DNA of 64,000 nt from CBDDBX01 sp965225955 (GTDB lineage Bacteria > Acidobacteriota > Aminicenantia > UBA2199), in contig CBDDBX010000007.1 of NCBI GenBank assembly GCA_965225955.1, positions 1-64,000 on the forward strand, given 5' to 3'. The notes beneath the pieces were generated by a model, which saw nothing but the letters and a program-made list of their open reading frames with translations, searched no databases and was not told the origin of the DNA. A program made the translations under genes and the position numbers. How positions within the stretch are numbered: the first letter of the stretch is position 1; each line of letters opens with the position of its first letter. Below are positions 56,979-64,000 of this stretch, piece after piece.

Positions 56979-57786
56979 TGAATGTAATGAGTTACTCCTG
57001 GAGAGATATGTTCTGGGTGAACTTAGTGAAGAAAAAATGGCTGAAATAGAAACTATGGAAAATAGAGATTCTCTGCTCAGAGGTAGAATTGAAAAGCTGC
57101 GGAATGAGAACAGGGAGTTTATTGAGAAGTATCCTCCGGAAACATTTGTTGCTGATCTGAATATTGAATCAAAAGAAACAAAAACAGAAAAGAAAACAGG
57201 AAGCAGGTATCTGATGAGATTTGCTGTGCCTGTATTTGCTGTTGCTTTGCTGGTAGTTCTTATGCCATGGGAAATGTTTCAGAAAAACAGAAGTGGTAAT
57301 ATCATGAATCCTCTTACTGGAGATATTACAAGAACCAAAGGTAATGTGAGTGCTCCGGCTATGAATAGTCAGGCTCTCATTGTTTATCGTAAAACCTCCA
57401 GTGGTACTGAAGAATTACAGAGTGGTGATTTTGCAGGAGAAGGAGATCGCCTCCAGATAGCTTATCAGGCTGGTGGAAGTAGTCATGGAATAATTGTTTC
57501 GGTTGACGGAAATGGAGTGCTTACTCATCACTATCCGAGTGAACTCTCAGGCGTTATGGTTCTTAAGAAGGGCAGAAGAACTCTTCTGGCCAGTTCATAT
57601 GAACTTGATGATGCTCCTGATTTTGAGAGATTCTTCTTTATTACTTCAGATAGCAGGGAAAATCTTGAAAAACTGGTGAAAGAGATAGAGCAGTTAAAAA
57701 TGAAGGCAGATAAAATAGACGATGTGGATCAGTTCTTTGTTGACAAAGGATGCAACTGTACCTCAATTACTATTATGAAAAGGTGA
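56968..57786 (+). CDS. putative anti-sigma factor with DUF4384-like C-terminal domain
   Basis: 272 aa. The N-terminus ECNELLLERYVLGELSEEKMAEIE is the anti-sigma (zf-HC2-like) helix pair without a zinc site. One membrane helix (about 82-98) follows. The extracytoplasmic part (about 130-265: LQSGDFAGEGDRLQIAYQAGG, VDGNGVLTHHYP, FERFFFITS) resembles the DUF4384 domain that often accompanies caspase-like proteins. It overlaps the sigma gene by 11 bases, with GGAGG before the ATG. Inhibition of the sigma factor is inferred from position and topology. Confidence 0.7.
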   Translation: MPYNECNELLLERYVLGELSEEKMAEIETMENRDSLLRGRIEKLRNENREFIEKYPPETFVADLNIESKETKTEKKTGSRYLMRFAVPVFAVALLVVLMPWEMFQKNRSGNIMNPLTGDITRTKGNVSAPAMNSQALIVYRKTSSGTEELQSGDFAGEGDRLQIAYQAGGSSHGIIVSVDGNGVLTHHYPSELSGVMVLKKGRRTLLASSYELDDAPDFERFFFITSDSRENLEKLVKEIEQLKMKADKIDDVDQFFVDKGCNCTSITIMKR

Positions 57787-57793
57787 ATGTGTA

Positions 57794-59998
57794 ATGATAA
57801 ATTTTAGGAAAACTGTACTGCTTATGTTGTTTATTGCTGTGGCATCCGGTCTTATGGCTACAGCAGGGGCAAAAAAAGGTGTATTGAAAAGATATGCTCT
57901 GATTGTCGGGTCCAATAATGGTGGTGAGTCAAGGACTGTGCTTAAATATGCAAGAGATGATGCAAGAGCTTTTATGGATGTACTGACAACTCTGGGAGGA
58001 GTTTCAAAATCTTCTGCCTATCTTATTGAAGAGCCGGAAACTGATGCTCTTCTGAAGGAATTCCACAGATTAAGGGCAACAGTAGTAAAGGATAAGAAAA
58101 GATATAAGAGAGTGGAATTAATTTTTTACTATTCAGGTCACTCAGATGAACAGAATATTCTTCTGGGAAACCAGCGACTCTCATACAAGAAATTGAGAGA
58201 TGAAGTAAATAGTATCAATGCTGATGTTAAAATAGCTATTCTTGATTCATGTGCGTCCGGTGCATTTACCAGACTTAAAGGTGGTAAAAAGAAAGCAGCA
58301 TTCCTTTTTGACGGAGTTAACGATATGAAGGGGTACGCCTTCATGAGTTCCAGTTCTTCCAATGAGGCGTCTCAGGAGTCAGACAGATTGAGAGGCTCAT
58401 TTTTTACTCACAATCTGGTTGCAGGACTCAGGGGTGCAGCAGATTCAACATCTGATGGAAGAATAACCCTGAATGAAGCTTACAGATATGCTTTCGATCA
58501 GACTCTTAAGCAGACAGCAAAAACCCTGAGTGGACCTCAGCACCCAAATTACAATATTCAGATGTCAGGTACCGGCGGTGTTGTTATGACTGATCTGAGA
58601 AGGAGTTCAGCAAAGCTTATACTGGATCGCAGACTCGGAGGTAATATATTTATAAATGATGGTGCCGGAAACCTTGTTGCTGAAGTGCATAAGCCGGTTG
58701 GTAAAGAGGTATGGATTGGCCTTGAAGAGGGCAAATACAGAATAATTAATATATCCCGTGGGAAAACTTTTGAGACATTTGTCGAATTAAAGGAGCGTAA
58801 AAGCTTCAATCTCTATGCGAATCTCTTCAGAGCAGTTGATACAGAACAGACTGTTGCGAGAGGAGATGTTTCAGATAAAAAAGAGGGAACCAAATATTAC
58901 GAGAATGTATCTTTTAAACTATCTTTACTGGATATTCCAAACAGAGACAGGAAAATGGTCTATCGTTTTTCACTGTTCCTGCTCTCTTCTCACACAGATA
59001 TGCTGGATGGAGTCTCCCTTGGTACTGGGGTAAGTTATGTTAAAGAACGTATGATGGGAGCTCAGATTTCCGGTATAGGTAATACTGTAAAAGAGGATGC
59101 TAAATACTTCCAGACAGCCGGCGTATATAATACTGTTGGCGGTAATATGACTGGTTATCAGTCTGCTGCAGGTTTCAACTATGTAGGTAAAAAATTCAAT
59201 GGGTTTCAGGTAGCAGGACTATTTAACCTGAGTAAAACGGTAACCGGGTTACAGGTAGCTGGTGGATTTAACTATGCAGGTAAGGATAGTAGTGGCATGC
59301 AGGTTGCAGGTGCTTTAAATATAGGTGATCATGTTGATGGTATCCAGATGGCTGGAGGATTCAACTGGGGTAATAGTGTTGATGGTATGCAGATTGGTGC
59401 TCTCAATCTTGTAAAGAAACAGATGAGAGGGGTGCAGCTTGGTGTCGTTAATATAGCAGGCGAATCCAAGGGTTTCCAGCTTGGTGTAGTTAATATAGCA
59501 AAGAAGATGGAAGGTGTTGCTTTTGGCCTTGCCAATTTTATGGGAAATGGTGAAACTTCACTTAATCTCTGGATTGATGAAACCGGTTTTTTCAATGCCG
59601 CTATAAGGCATGGTAATAAGAAATTTTATAATCTATATATATTAGGCTATGACAAATCCTTTGACAGAAGTTCCGTTGGTCTGGGATGGGGATTGATTTT
59701 TCATAATTCAGAAAGATTTGCTCTCAGTTGCGATATGATCGGAAAATCTATATTTAAAGGCAGCAAAATTTTCTCAGGAGATCAGGCTCTTTTAGCGTCA
59801 ATGAGATTGATGGGGGAACTGAAACTCAACAAAATGCTTTCACTTTTTGGTGGAGTATCTTATAATTATTACCACGATTTCAGTGACTGGCTCTCTGAAC
59901 CGCCTAAACCCTTTCACAAAAAGGCGTTTAGCTGGAGTAGTTATAATAATATACACTGGCCTGGTGTCTTTGGAGGTATTAAGCTGAGGTTATTCTGA
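57794..59998 (+). CDS. secreted caspase-like (C14) protein with LA_2272-type surface repeats
   Basis: 734 aa. Signal peptide about 1-25. A caspase-fold domain (about 32-270) has the catalytic dyad His116 (FYYSGH) and Cys153 (LDSCASGAF). A short beta domain (about 280-345) follows. Then come about nine repeats of 17-20 residues (about 415-585) of the form G-x-Q-(V/I/L)-(A/G)-x-x-N, as in LA_2272/LA_2273-type Leptospira surface proteins. The end looks like beta strands (LFGGVSYNYY, FGGIKLRLF), perhaps an outer-membrane anchor. It follows the anti-sigma gene by 7 bases. Cleavage targets unknown; Arg/Lys specificity, usual in bacterial C14, is only a guess. Confidence 0.85.
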   Translation: MINFRKTVLLMLFIAVASGLMATAGAKKGVLKRYALIVGSNNGGESRTVLKYARDDARAFMDVLTTLGGVSKSSAYLIEEPETDALLKEFHRLRATVVKDKKRYKRVELIFYYSGHSDEQNILLGNQRLSYKKLRDEVNSINADVKIAILDSCASGAFTRLKGGKKKAAFLFDGVNDMKGYAFMSSSSSNEASQESDRLRGSFFTHNLVAGLRGAADSTSDGRITLNEAYRYAFDQTLKQTAKTLSGPQHPNYNIQMSGTGGVVMTDLRRSSAKLILDRRLGGNIFINDGAGNLVAEVHKPVGKEVWIGLEEGKYRIINISRGKTFETFVELKERKSFNLYANLFRAVDTEQTVARGDVSDKKEGTKYYENVSFKLSLLDIPNRDRKMVYRFSLFLLSSHTDMLDGVSLGTGVSYVKERMMGAQISGIGNTVKEDAKYFQTAGVYNTVGGNMTGYQSAAGFNYVGKKFNGFQVAGLFNLSKTVTGLQVAGGFNYAGKDSSGMQVAGALNIGDHVDGIQMAGGFNWGNSVDGMQIGALNLVKKQMRGVQLGVVNIAGESKGFQLGVVNIAKKMEGVAFGLANFMGNGETSLNLWIDETGFFNAAIRHGNKKFYNLYILGYDKSFDRSSVGLGWGLIFHNSERFALSCDMIGKSIFKGSKIFSGDQALLASMRLMGELKLNKMLSLFGGVSYNYYHDFSDWLSEPPKPFHKKAFSWSSYNNIHWPGVFGGIKLRLF

Positions 59999-60011
59999 GA
60001 TCCGGAGGCTT

Positions 60012-60794
60012 ATGAATAGACTTACTTTATTAGTTTTGACAGTTATGTTGTTTGTGTTGACATCCTGTGTCGATTTTGATCAGAATGTTGTCTACGGTTC
60101 CGGGGATATTGGTGATGACATACGTGACCCGGGACAGGTACTTGGAGTAACAGTTAACATAAACTGTCGTGTACTTATAAGATATGAAGATACAGTAAGT
60201 CTTAAACTTACAGGTGACAAGAATATACTTCCTCTCATTACAACTAAAACAGAGGGGGATAAGCTGGTAATAGATTCTACTGAAGCTATCAGTTTCAGTA
60301 AGCAGCTCCAGGTGGAAATCGGTATTCCGCAGTTAAGTCAGGTAATTGCAAAAGAGAATGCAGAGGTGCTTATTACTAAAGGTTCTTATGGAGATAATGT
60401 TGAACTCATAATGGATGGACATGGTTCCATAAGAATGAACGAAAGCTATTTCTATCTGATATCTACTGTTATCAATGGTTCGGGGCATATAGATATTATT
60501 GGTGACTGTTCAAGTTTAACCGGCGTAATAAACGGAATTGGTTATGTATATGCCAAAGGCAGATGCGATAAACTCAATATTACCGCCGCTTCAGCAGGTG
60601 AAGTGAAAATGGCTGAGCTCCAGAGTGCATTCTGCACAGTAGTAAGTACAGGTACAGGAAATTGTTATGTCAGAGTTTCTGAGAGTATAACTGCAATACT
60701 TCAGAATAGGGGAAACGTCTATCTTTATGGAAATCCTCCAACAGTAAACCTTACAAAAACAGGACAGGGCGACCTTATGAAAATGCCTGAGTAG
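60012..60794 (+). CDS. GIN-domain (DUF2807) lipoprotein
   Basis: 260 aa. Lipobox LTSC puts the lipidated Cys at residue 19. The mature part fits DUF2807 (head GIN domain): VTVNINCRVLIRYEDTVSLKLTGDKNILPLITTKTEGDKLVI, followed by beta-helical rungs with G-S/N-G-x-(I/V) turns (VINGSGHIDIIG, VINGIGYVYAKG, VSTGTGNCYVRV). Such proteins are envelope-associated and poorly understood. GGAGG precedes the ATG 13 bases after the caspase-like gene, so it is the last gene of that operon. Confidence 0.85.
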   Translation: MNRLTLLVLTVMLFVLTSCVDFDQNVVYGSGDIGDDIRDPGQVLGVTVNINCRVLIRYEDTVSLKLTGDKNILPLITTKTEGDKLVIDSTEAISFSKQLQVEIGIPQLSQVIAKENAEVLITKGSYGDNVELIMDGHGSIRMNESYFYLISTVINGSGHIDIIGDCSSLTGVINGIGYVYAKGRCDKLNITAASAGEVKMAELQSAFCTVVSTGTGNCYVRVSESITAILQNRGNVYLYGNPPTVNLTKTGQGDLMKMPE

Positions 60795-60834
60795 AACGAG
60801 TAATTCATTAAAGAATATGTATATGAGAAACCTA

Positions 60835-60863
60835 TTGACAATTCTTTTAACAGAAAGTAAAAT
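60835..60863 (+). promoter_or_regulatory. promoter of tetR (60896)
   Basis: TTGACA at 60835-60840, 17-base spacer, TAAAAT at 60858-60863. Confidence 0.75.
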
Positions 60864-60865
60864 TG

Positions 60866-60879
60866 ACTGGTCGATCAGT
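60866..60879. promoter_or_regulatory. TetR operator at its own promoter
   Basis: ACTGGTCGATCAGT, a palindrome with one mismatched pair, over the predicted transcription start of the TetR gene. A related site lies before the next gene at 61522. Confidence 0.65.
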
Positions 60880-60895
60880 TTTTGTGGAGAGAAGC

Positions 60896-61498
60896 GTGAA
60901 CAAAATCAGAACAAACAATCCTGAAGCAACTAAAGGAGCGGTGCTTAAAGCTGCAGAGGAGCTCTTTATAAATAAAGGATTTCACGGCACTTCCATGAGC
61001 ATGATTGCAAAAGAGGCAGGAGTTACCCAGAGCCTTATTCATCATCACTTTGGATCAAAGCAGGATTTGTGGAATGTTCTTAAGGAGAGTAAGGTTGGAG
61101 CATATTTTTCTAATATGGTAGGCAATCTCCGGGAGGAGGGAGCTTCACCTATGGAACTTCTAAGTAAGATGGTTACATCAAACTTCAGCTATCTGAGAGA
61201 ACATCCGGATATGGTGAAACTTATTTTATGGGATCTCCTTGAAGAGCAGGAGGCTTCTCCATTTGAGGTGCCGGAAGTCAATATATTTGATGAGGTTCTT
61301 AAAAGATTTCAAACAGCACAACAGAATGGTGTTGTCAGGGATGATGTGGAGCCTGTTAATATGTTTGTTGCTCTTTCGGTGCTTGTTCAGGGTTGGTTCT
61401 GGACAAAGCTTGATAAGGCCCACCACCTTTCAGATGATATGGATAACAGATATCTTGAGGATGTAATAAAGATTTTTTCTAAAGGAATAAGTAGCTGA
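60896..61498 (+). CDS. TetR family transcriptional regulator
   Basis: 200-residue TetR regulator. HTH at about 10-57: AVLKAAEELFINKGFHGTSMSMIAKEAGVTQSLIHHHFGSKQDLW. The C-terminal domain is probably ligand-binding. The frame is open from a TTG at 60863, but that lies in the promoter and operator; GGAGAG 4 bases before the GTG at 60896 fixes the start. Operator-like palindromes precede both this gene and the TonB-dependent receptor that follows by 54 bases, so this protein most likely controls the receptor and itself. Confidence 0.92.
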   Translation: MNKIRTNNPEATKGAVLKAAEELFINKGFHGTSMSMIAKEAGVTQSLIHHHFGSKQDLWNVLKESKVGAYFSNMVGNLREEGASPMELLSKMVTSNFSYLREHPDMVKLILWDLLEEQEASPFEVPEVNIFDEVLKRFQTAQQNGVVRDDVEPVNMFVALSVLVQGWFWTKLDKAHHLSDDMDNRYLEDVIKIFSKGISS

Positions 61499-61521
61499 CT
61501 TTTTTTTATAAATCAAAATAG

Positions 61522-61535
61522 ACTGATCGATCAAA
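61522..61535. promoter_or_regulatory. second TetR operator, before the TonB-dependent receptor
   Basis: ACTGATCGATCAAA; the core TGATCGATCA is a perfect 10-bp palindrome, and 11 of 14 positions match the operator at 60866. It lies 18 bases before the receptor start codon. Confidence 0.6.
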
Positions 61536-61552
61536 CAAAAAACGGAGGTATT

Positions 61553-63817
61553 ATGTTAAGATTGATATCACTATTAATTATCGGGCTTATCCAGATAAGC
61601 TATGCAACAGATGAGAACCTGAGAACTGGGAAGATATCCGGCTTTGTGAAAGAGGCTGGAACTATGAGAGTTGTCGTGGGGGCTGAAGTTAAGGTTGTAG
61701 AAACAGGTTTAATCACTATAACAGATGAAACAGGGAAATACTCTTTTCCTAATGTAAGGGTTGGGGTCTATACTCTTAAGTTTCAATATGGAGGAGTAAG
61801 AACTGATGTTGTTGTAAAATCCGGCAGAACTACAAGGCTTGATGAGGTTGTTAAAATCATGAAAGTTGTAGGTGAAACTGTTGAGGTTAGTGCAGGATAT
61901 TTTGTTGAACCGGATATCTCTTCTCCCGTATCTACCAGCCTCAATAATGAAGAGATCAGGAGGGCACCAGGAGCTGCGGGGGATATTAGTCGTATTATGA
62001 CTTCTCTTCCATCTGTAGCGACAGTTTCAGACAATAGTAATGATCTGGTTGTAAGAGGAGGTAGTCCTGTGGAAAATGGCTACTATATAGATAATATTGA
62101 AGTACCAAATATAAACCATTTTCCCAAATGGGGTTCAACCGGAGGAGCAGTAGGACTTCTGAATGTAGATCTTATTTCGGATGTTAACTTCTATGCTGGA
62201 GGTTTCTCTTCAATGTATGGTGGCAGATTGTCATCTGTTACAGATATAAGATTCAGAGAGGGAAATCGGGAGGAGTTTGACGGGCAGCTGGAAATGAGTA
62301 TGGTTAATGCGGGAGCAGTTTTTGAGGGGCCGGTTTTTGGAAAAAAAGGTTCTGCTGTAATATCAGTAAGACAGAGTTATCTGGACCTTCTGATTAAGAA
62401 TACATCTCTTACTGTAGTGCCGAAATATGGAGATTTTCAAGGGAAAATTACCTTCGATATTGATCCGAAAAACAGAGTAACTGTTCTGGGGATTGGAGGA
62501 TATGATAAATCAGAATTCAATAGAGATCAGGCAATAGAAGATCACAATTTAAGTTTTGGTAAATACAGATCTACCGAGTATACTGCTGGTATCAACTGGA
62601 CATACCTGTGGGGTGAAAAAGGTTATTCTGAGACTTCGGTATCAGGTTCAGGAGTTAAACATAAAACAGAGACCTGGAATGTTGCTACTGAGAAGAAGGA
62701 TTTTATAAACAGATCCGGTAAAACAAGCTGGAGCTTCAGAAATTACAATAGTTATGCTGTCTCAGGAAAAAGTACAATAGAGTTTGGTATACAGTATAAA
62801 CATATAGATGAAGATTTTGAGTATTTTATAGGTTCTCATATTGATGCAAATGGGCGGGAAGTTGATGAGATTGCAAGGAAGGGTAATATAAGAGTTGGTG
62901 AAACCGGATTATTCATAAACTATAAGTGGAGTCCTGGAAGAAAGTTTACCCTCTCTTTAGGAGGAAGAGGAGATCACTATTCTGTTAATAAAAAGCTTAT
63001 GTTTTCTCCACGGTTTTCTATTAAGTACAGAGCTTCGGATAAGATTGCATTTCATCTTAGTACAGGTATTTTTACCCAGAACCACTCTCTAAGGTATATG
63101 AGCTTTAATGAAGACAACAGAAAACTAAAACCTATACAGGCATATCACTACATAGCGGGTCTGGAGTATCTGCTGGCACCGGATCTGAAATTTACCTGGG
63201 AGATGTATTACAAGATGTATAGAAATGTGGCCCGGTCAAAAGAGTATTCTGACCACTTTATTCCTGATATGGAGTACCTGCCTGAGAATAGTGTTTTTAC
63301 TGATGATGGAAAGGCAAGAGCATACGGTATGGAGTTCACTCTTCATAAAAAACTCAGATCTGGTCTTTATGGTATGGTTAGTTTCAGCTATTTTAAGACT
63401 CAGTACAGAGATGGAACAGGAGAGTGGAAGAATAGAATTTACGATAACCGGTATCTGTTTACTATATCCGGTGGATACAAGCTGGGAAACAGATGGGAAA
63501 TGAGTGCCAGGTGGACATTGGCTGGCGGTGCTCCATATACTCCATTCGATCCGATAAGATCTGTAGAAGCTGGAAAAGGTGTACCTGATACCGGCAGAAT
63601 TAATGGTGAAAGGAAACCTCTTTATCACTCTCTGAATCTGAGAGTAGATCGTAGATTCAACTTCAGATCAACAAACCTTATAATCTATTTAAGTCTGTGG
63701 AATGTATATAACAGGAAGAATCTTCATGAGTACTACTGGCATGAAGTAGAAAACAGAATGGGTAGAGAGAATCAGTTTGGTATGCTGCCTGTGCTGGGTG
63801 TGGAGTTTGAATTCTGA
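61553..63817 (+). CDS. TonB-dependent receptor with carboxypeptidase-regulatory-like domain
   Basis: 754 aa. Signal peptide (about 1-18, ending SYA), a carboxypeptidase-regulatory-like domain (ISGFVKEAGTMRVVVGAEVKVVE to about 100), a plug (APGAAGDISRIMTSLPSVATVSDNSNDLVVRGGSPVENGYYIDNIEVPN, then SSMYGGRLSSVTDIRFREG) and a barrel ending LGVEFEF. Shorter than the receptor at 45167. GGAGG lies before the ATG. The upstream palindrome and adjacent TetR gene suggest that its expression responds to a small ligand, perhaps the transported compound. Confidence 0.9.
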   Translation: MLRLISLLIIGLIQISYATDENLRTGKISGFVKEAGTMRVVVGAEVKVVETGLITITDETGKYSFPNVRVGVYTLKFQYGGVRTDVVVKSGRTTRLDEVVKIMKVVGETVEVSAGYFVEPDISSPVSTSLNNEEIRRAPGAAGDISRIMTSLPSVATVSDNSNDLVVRGGSPVENGYYIDNIEVPNINHFPKWGSTGGAVGLLNVDLISDVNFYAGGFSSMYGGRLSSVTDIRFREGNREEFDGQLEMSMVNAGAVFEGPVFGKKGSAVISVRQSYLDLLIKNTSLTVVPKYGDFQGKITFDIDPKNRVTVLGIGGYDKSEFNRDQAIEDHNLSFGKYRSTEYTAGINWTYLWGEKGYSETSVSGSGVKHKTETWNVATEKKDFINRSGKTSWSFRNYNSYAVSGKSTIEFGIQYKHIDEDFEYFIGSHIDANGREVDEIARKGNIRVGETGLFINYKWSPGRKFTLSLGGRGDHYSVNKKLMFSPRFSIKYRASDKIAFHLSTGIFTQNHSLRYMSFNEDNRKLKPIQAYHYIAGLEYLLAPDLKFTWEMYYKMYRNVARSKEYSDHFIPDMEYLPENSVFTDDGKARAYGMEFTLHKKLRSGLYGMVSFSYFKTQYRDGTGEWKNRIYDNRYLFTISGGYKLGNRWEMSARWTLAGGAPYTPFDPIRSVEAGKGVPDTGRINGERKPLYHSLNLRVDRRFNFRSTNLIIYLSLWNVYNRKNLHEYYWHEVENRMGRENQFGMLPVLGVEFEF

Positions 63818-63858
63818 TGTAACTTTATCTTACTGGATTTTAGTGTTAAAATAGAGGC

Positions 63859-64000
63859 ATGAGTTTCTTCTCAATTCTATCAATCTCTTTTGGTCTTGCA
63901 ATGGATGCCTTTGCGGTATCAGTTTCCGGCGGGGCTGCTGTAAGTCGTGATAAGATAAAGAAACTTATGCTTCTGGCTCTTTCATTTGGAGTTTTTCAGG
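63859..64000 (+). CDS. mntP: manganese efflux pump MntP (partial, cut by the window end)
   Basis: The first 47 residues, MSFFSILSISFGLAMDAFAVSVSGGAA and KIKKLMLLALSFGVFQ, match the N-terminus of MntP/YebN, an inner-membrane Mn(II) exporter; the AMDAFAVS acidic motif in helix 1 is its hallmark. The gene continues beyond the window. Only 41 bases separate it from the receptor stop, so there is no room for a manganese (yybP-ykoY) riboswitch. A TAAAAT hexamer ends 7 bases before the ATG, giving another possible leaderless transcript. Confidence 0.88.
   Translation, partial: MSFFSILSISFGLAMDAFAVSVSGGAAVSRDKIKKLMLLALSFGVFQ

Noticed and set aside
63818..63858. Manganese riboswitch before mntP
   Set aside because: Only 41 bases lie between the receptor stop and the mntP start, too few for the yybP-ykoY element.

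Overview
The window reads as a chromosomal segment of a low-GC, two-membrane (diderm) bacterium. Evidence for an outer membrane is two TonB-dependent receptors with carboxypeptidase-regulatory-like N-terminal domains, lipoproteins with lipoboxes, two LolA-like proteins and a beta-barrel protein. The phylum cannot be fixed from sequence alone. The mix of Oar-type receptors, 6-bladed beta-propeller and GloVer-repeat proteins, LA_2272-type surface repeats, bactofilin and a caspase-like protein points to a spirochaete-, Acidobacteria- or candidate-phylum-like lineage. Glycolytic genes, a class III fructose bisphosphatase, a water-forming NADH oxidase type flavoprotein and an OFA-family anion transporter suggest a fermentative, oxygen-detoxifying life style. 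Promoters are strikingly consensus (TTGACA, 17 bp, TATAAT-like), which makes many start and operator calls unusually firm.

Layout. 1-4.3 kb: tcdA/tatD, fbp, a membrane protein read from an apparently leaderless mRNA. 4.3-8.6 kb: a structured leader followed by an overlapping four-gene operon (membrane-anchored ClpP-fold protein, PLP dehydratase, ornithine-cyclodeaminase homologue, aminotransferase). 8.6-16 kb: NADH oxidase behind a Fur/PerR-like box, an autoregulated TetR gene, a secreted GloVer-repeat protein, tandem LolA-like proteins, tatAC. 16-28 kb: a gene encoding two complete phosphoglycerate kinases fused head to tail, a beta-propeller protein divergent from a two-component system, an OMP, a zinc-ribbon protein, a third and divergent phosphoglycerate kinase facing away from gap-tpiA-secG, then tRNA-Leu and tRNA-Ser. 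28-35 kb: a radical-SAM/TetR/radical-SAM/ABC-permease operon with a palindromic operator, then small housekeeping-type genes. 35-45 kb: NtrY-like kinase with bactofilin, Smr protein, M16C protease, cutA, a lipoprotein, an MCP and tRNA-Arg. 45-54 kb: a large TonB-dependent receptor, MFS and EamA transporters, M28 peptidase, unknowns. 54-61 kb: a thioredoxin-fold protein without CXXC, then an ECF sigma / anti-sigma-like / caspase-repeat protein / GIN-lipoprotein operon. 61-64 kb: a TetR gene and a TonB-dependent receptor sharing related operators, and the start of mntP.

The observations most worth following are the fused tandem PGK plus a degenerate third PGK, the sigma-caspase-surface-repeat operon, the radical-SAM/TetR operon with its operator, the structured leader at 4.75-4.93 kb, a recurring leaderless gene architecture, and families of small inverted-repeat intergenic elements. 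No CRISPR array, rRNA, complete insertion sequence or prophage was seen.
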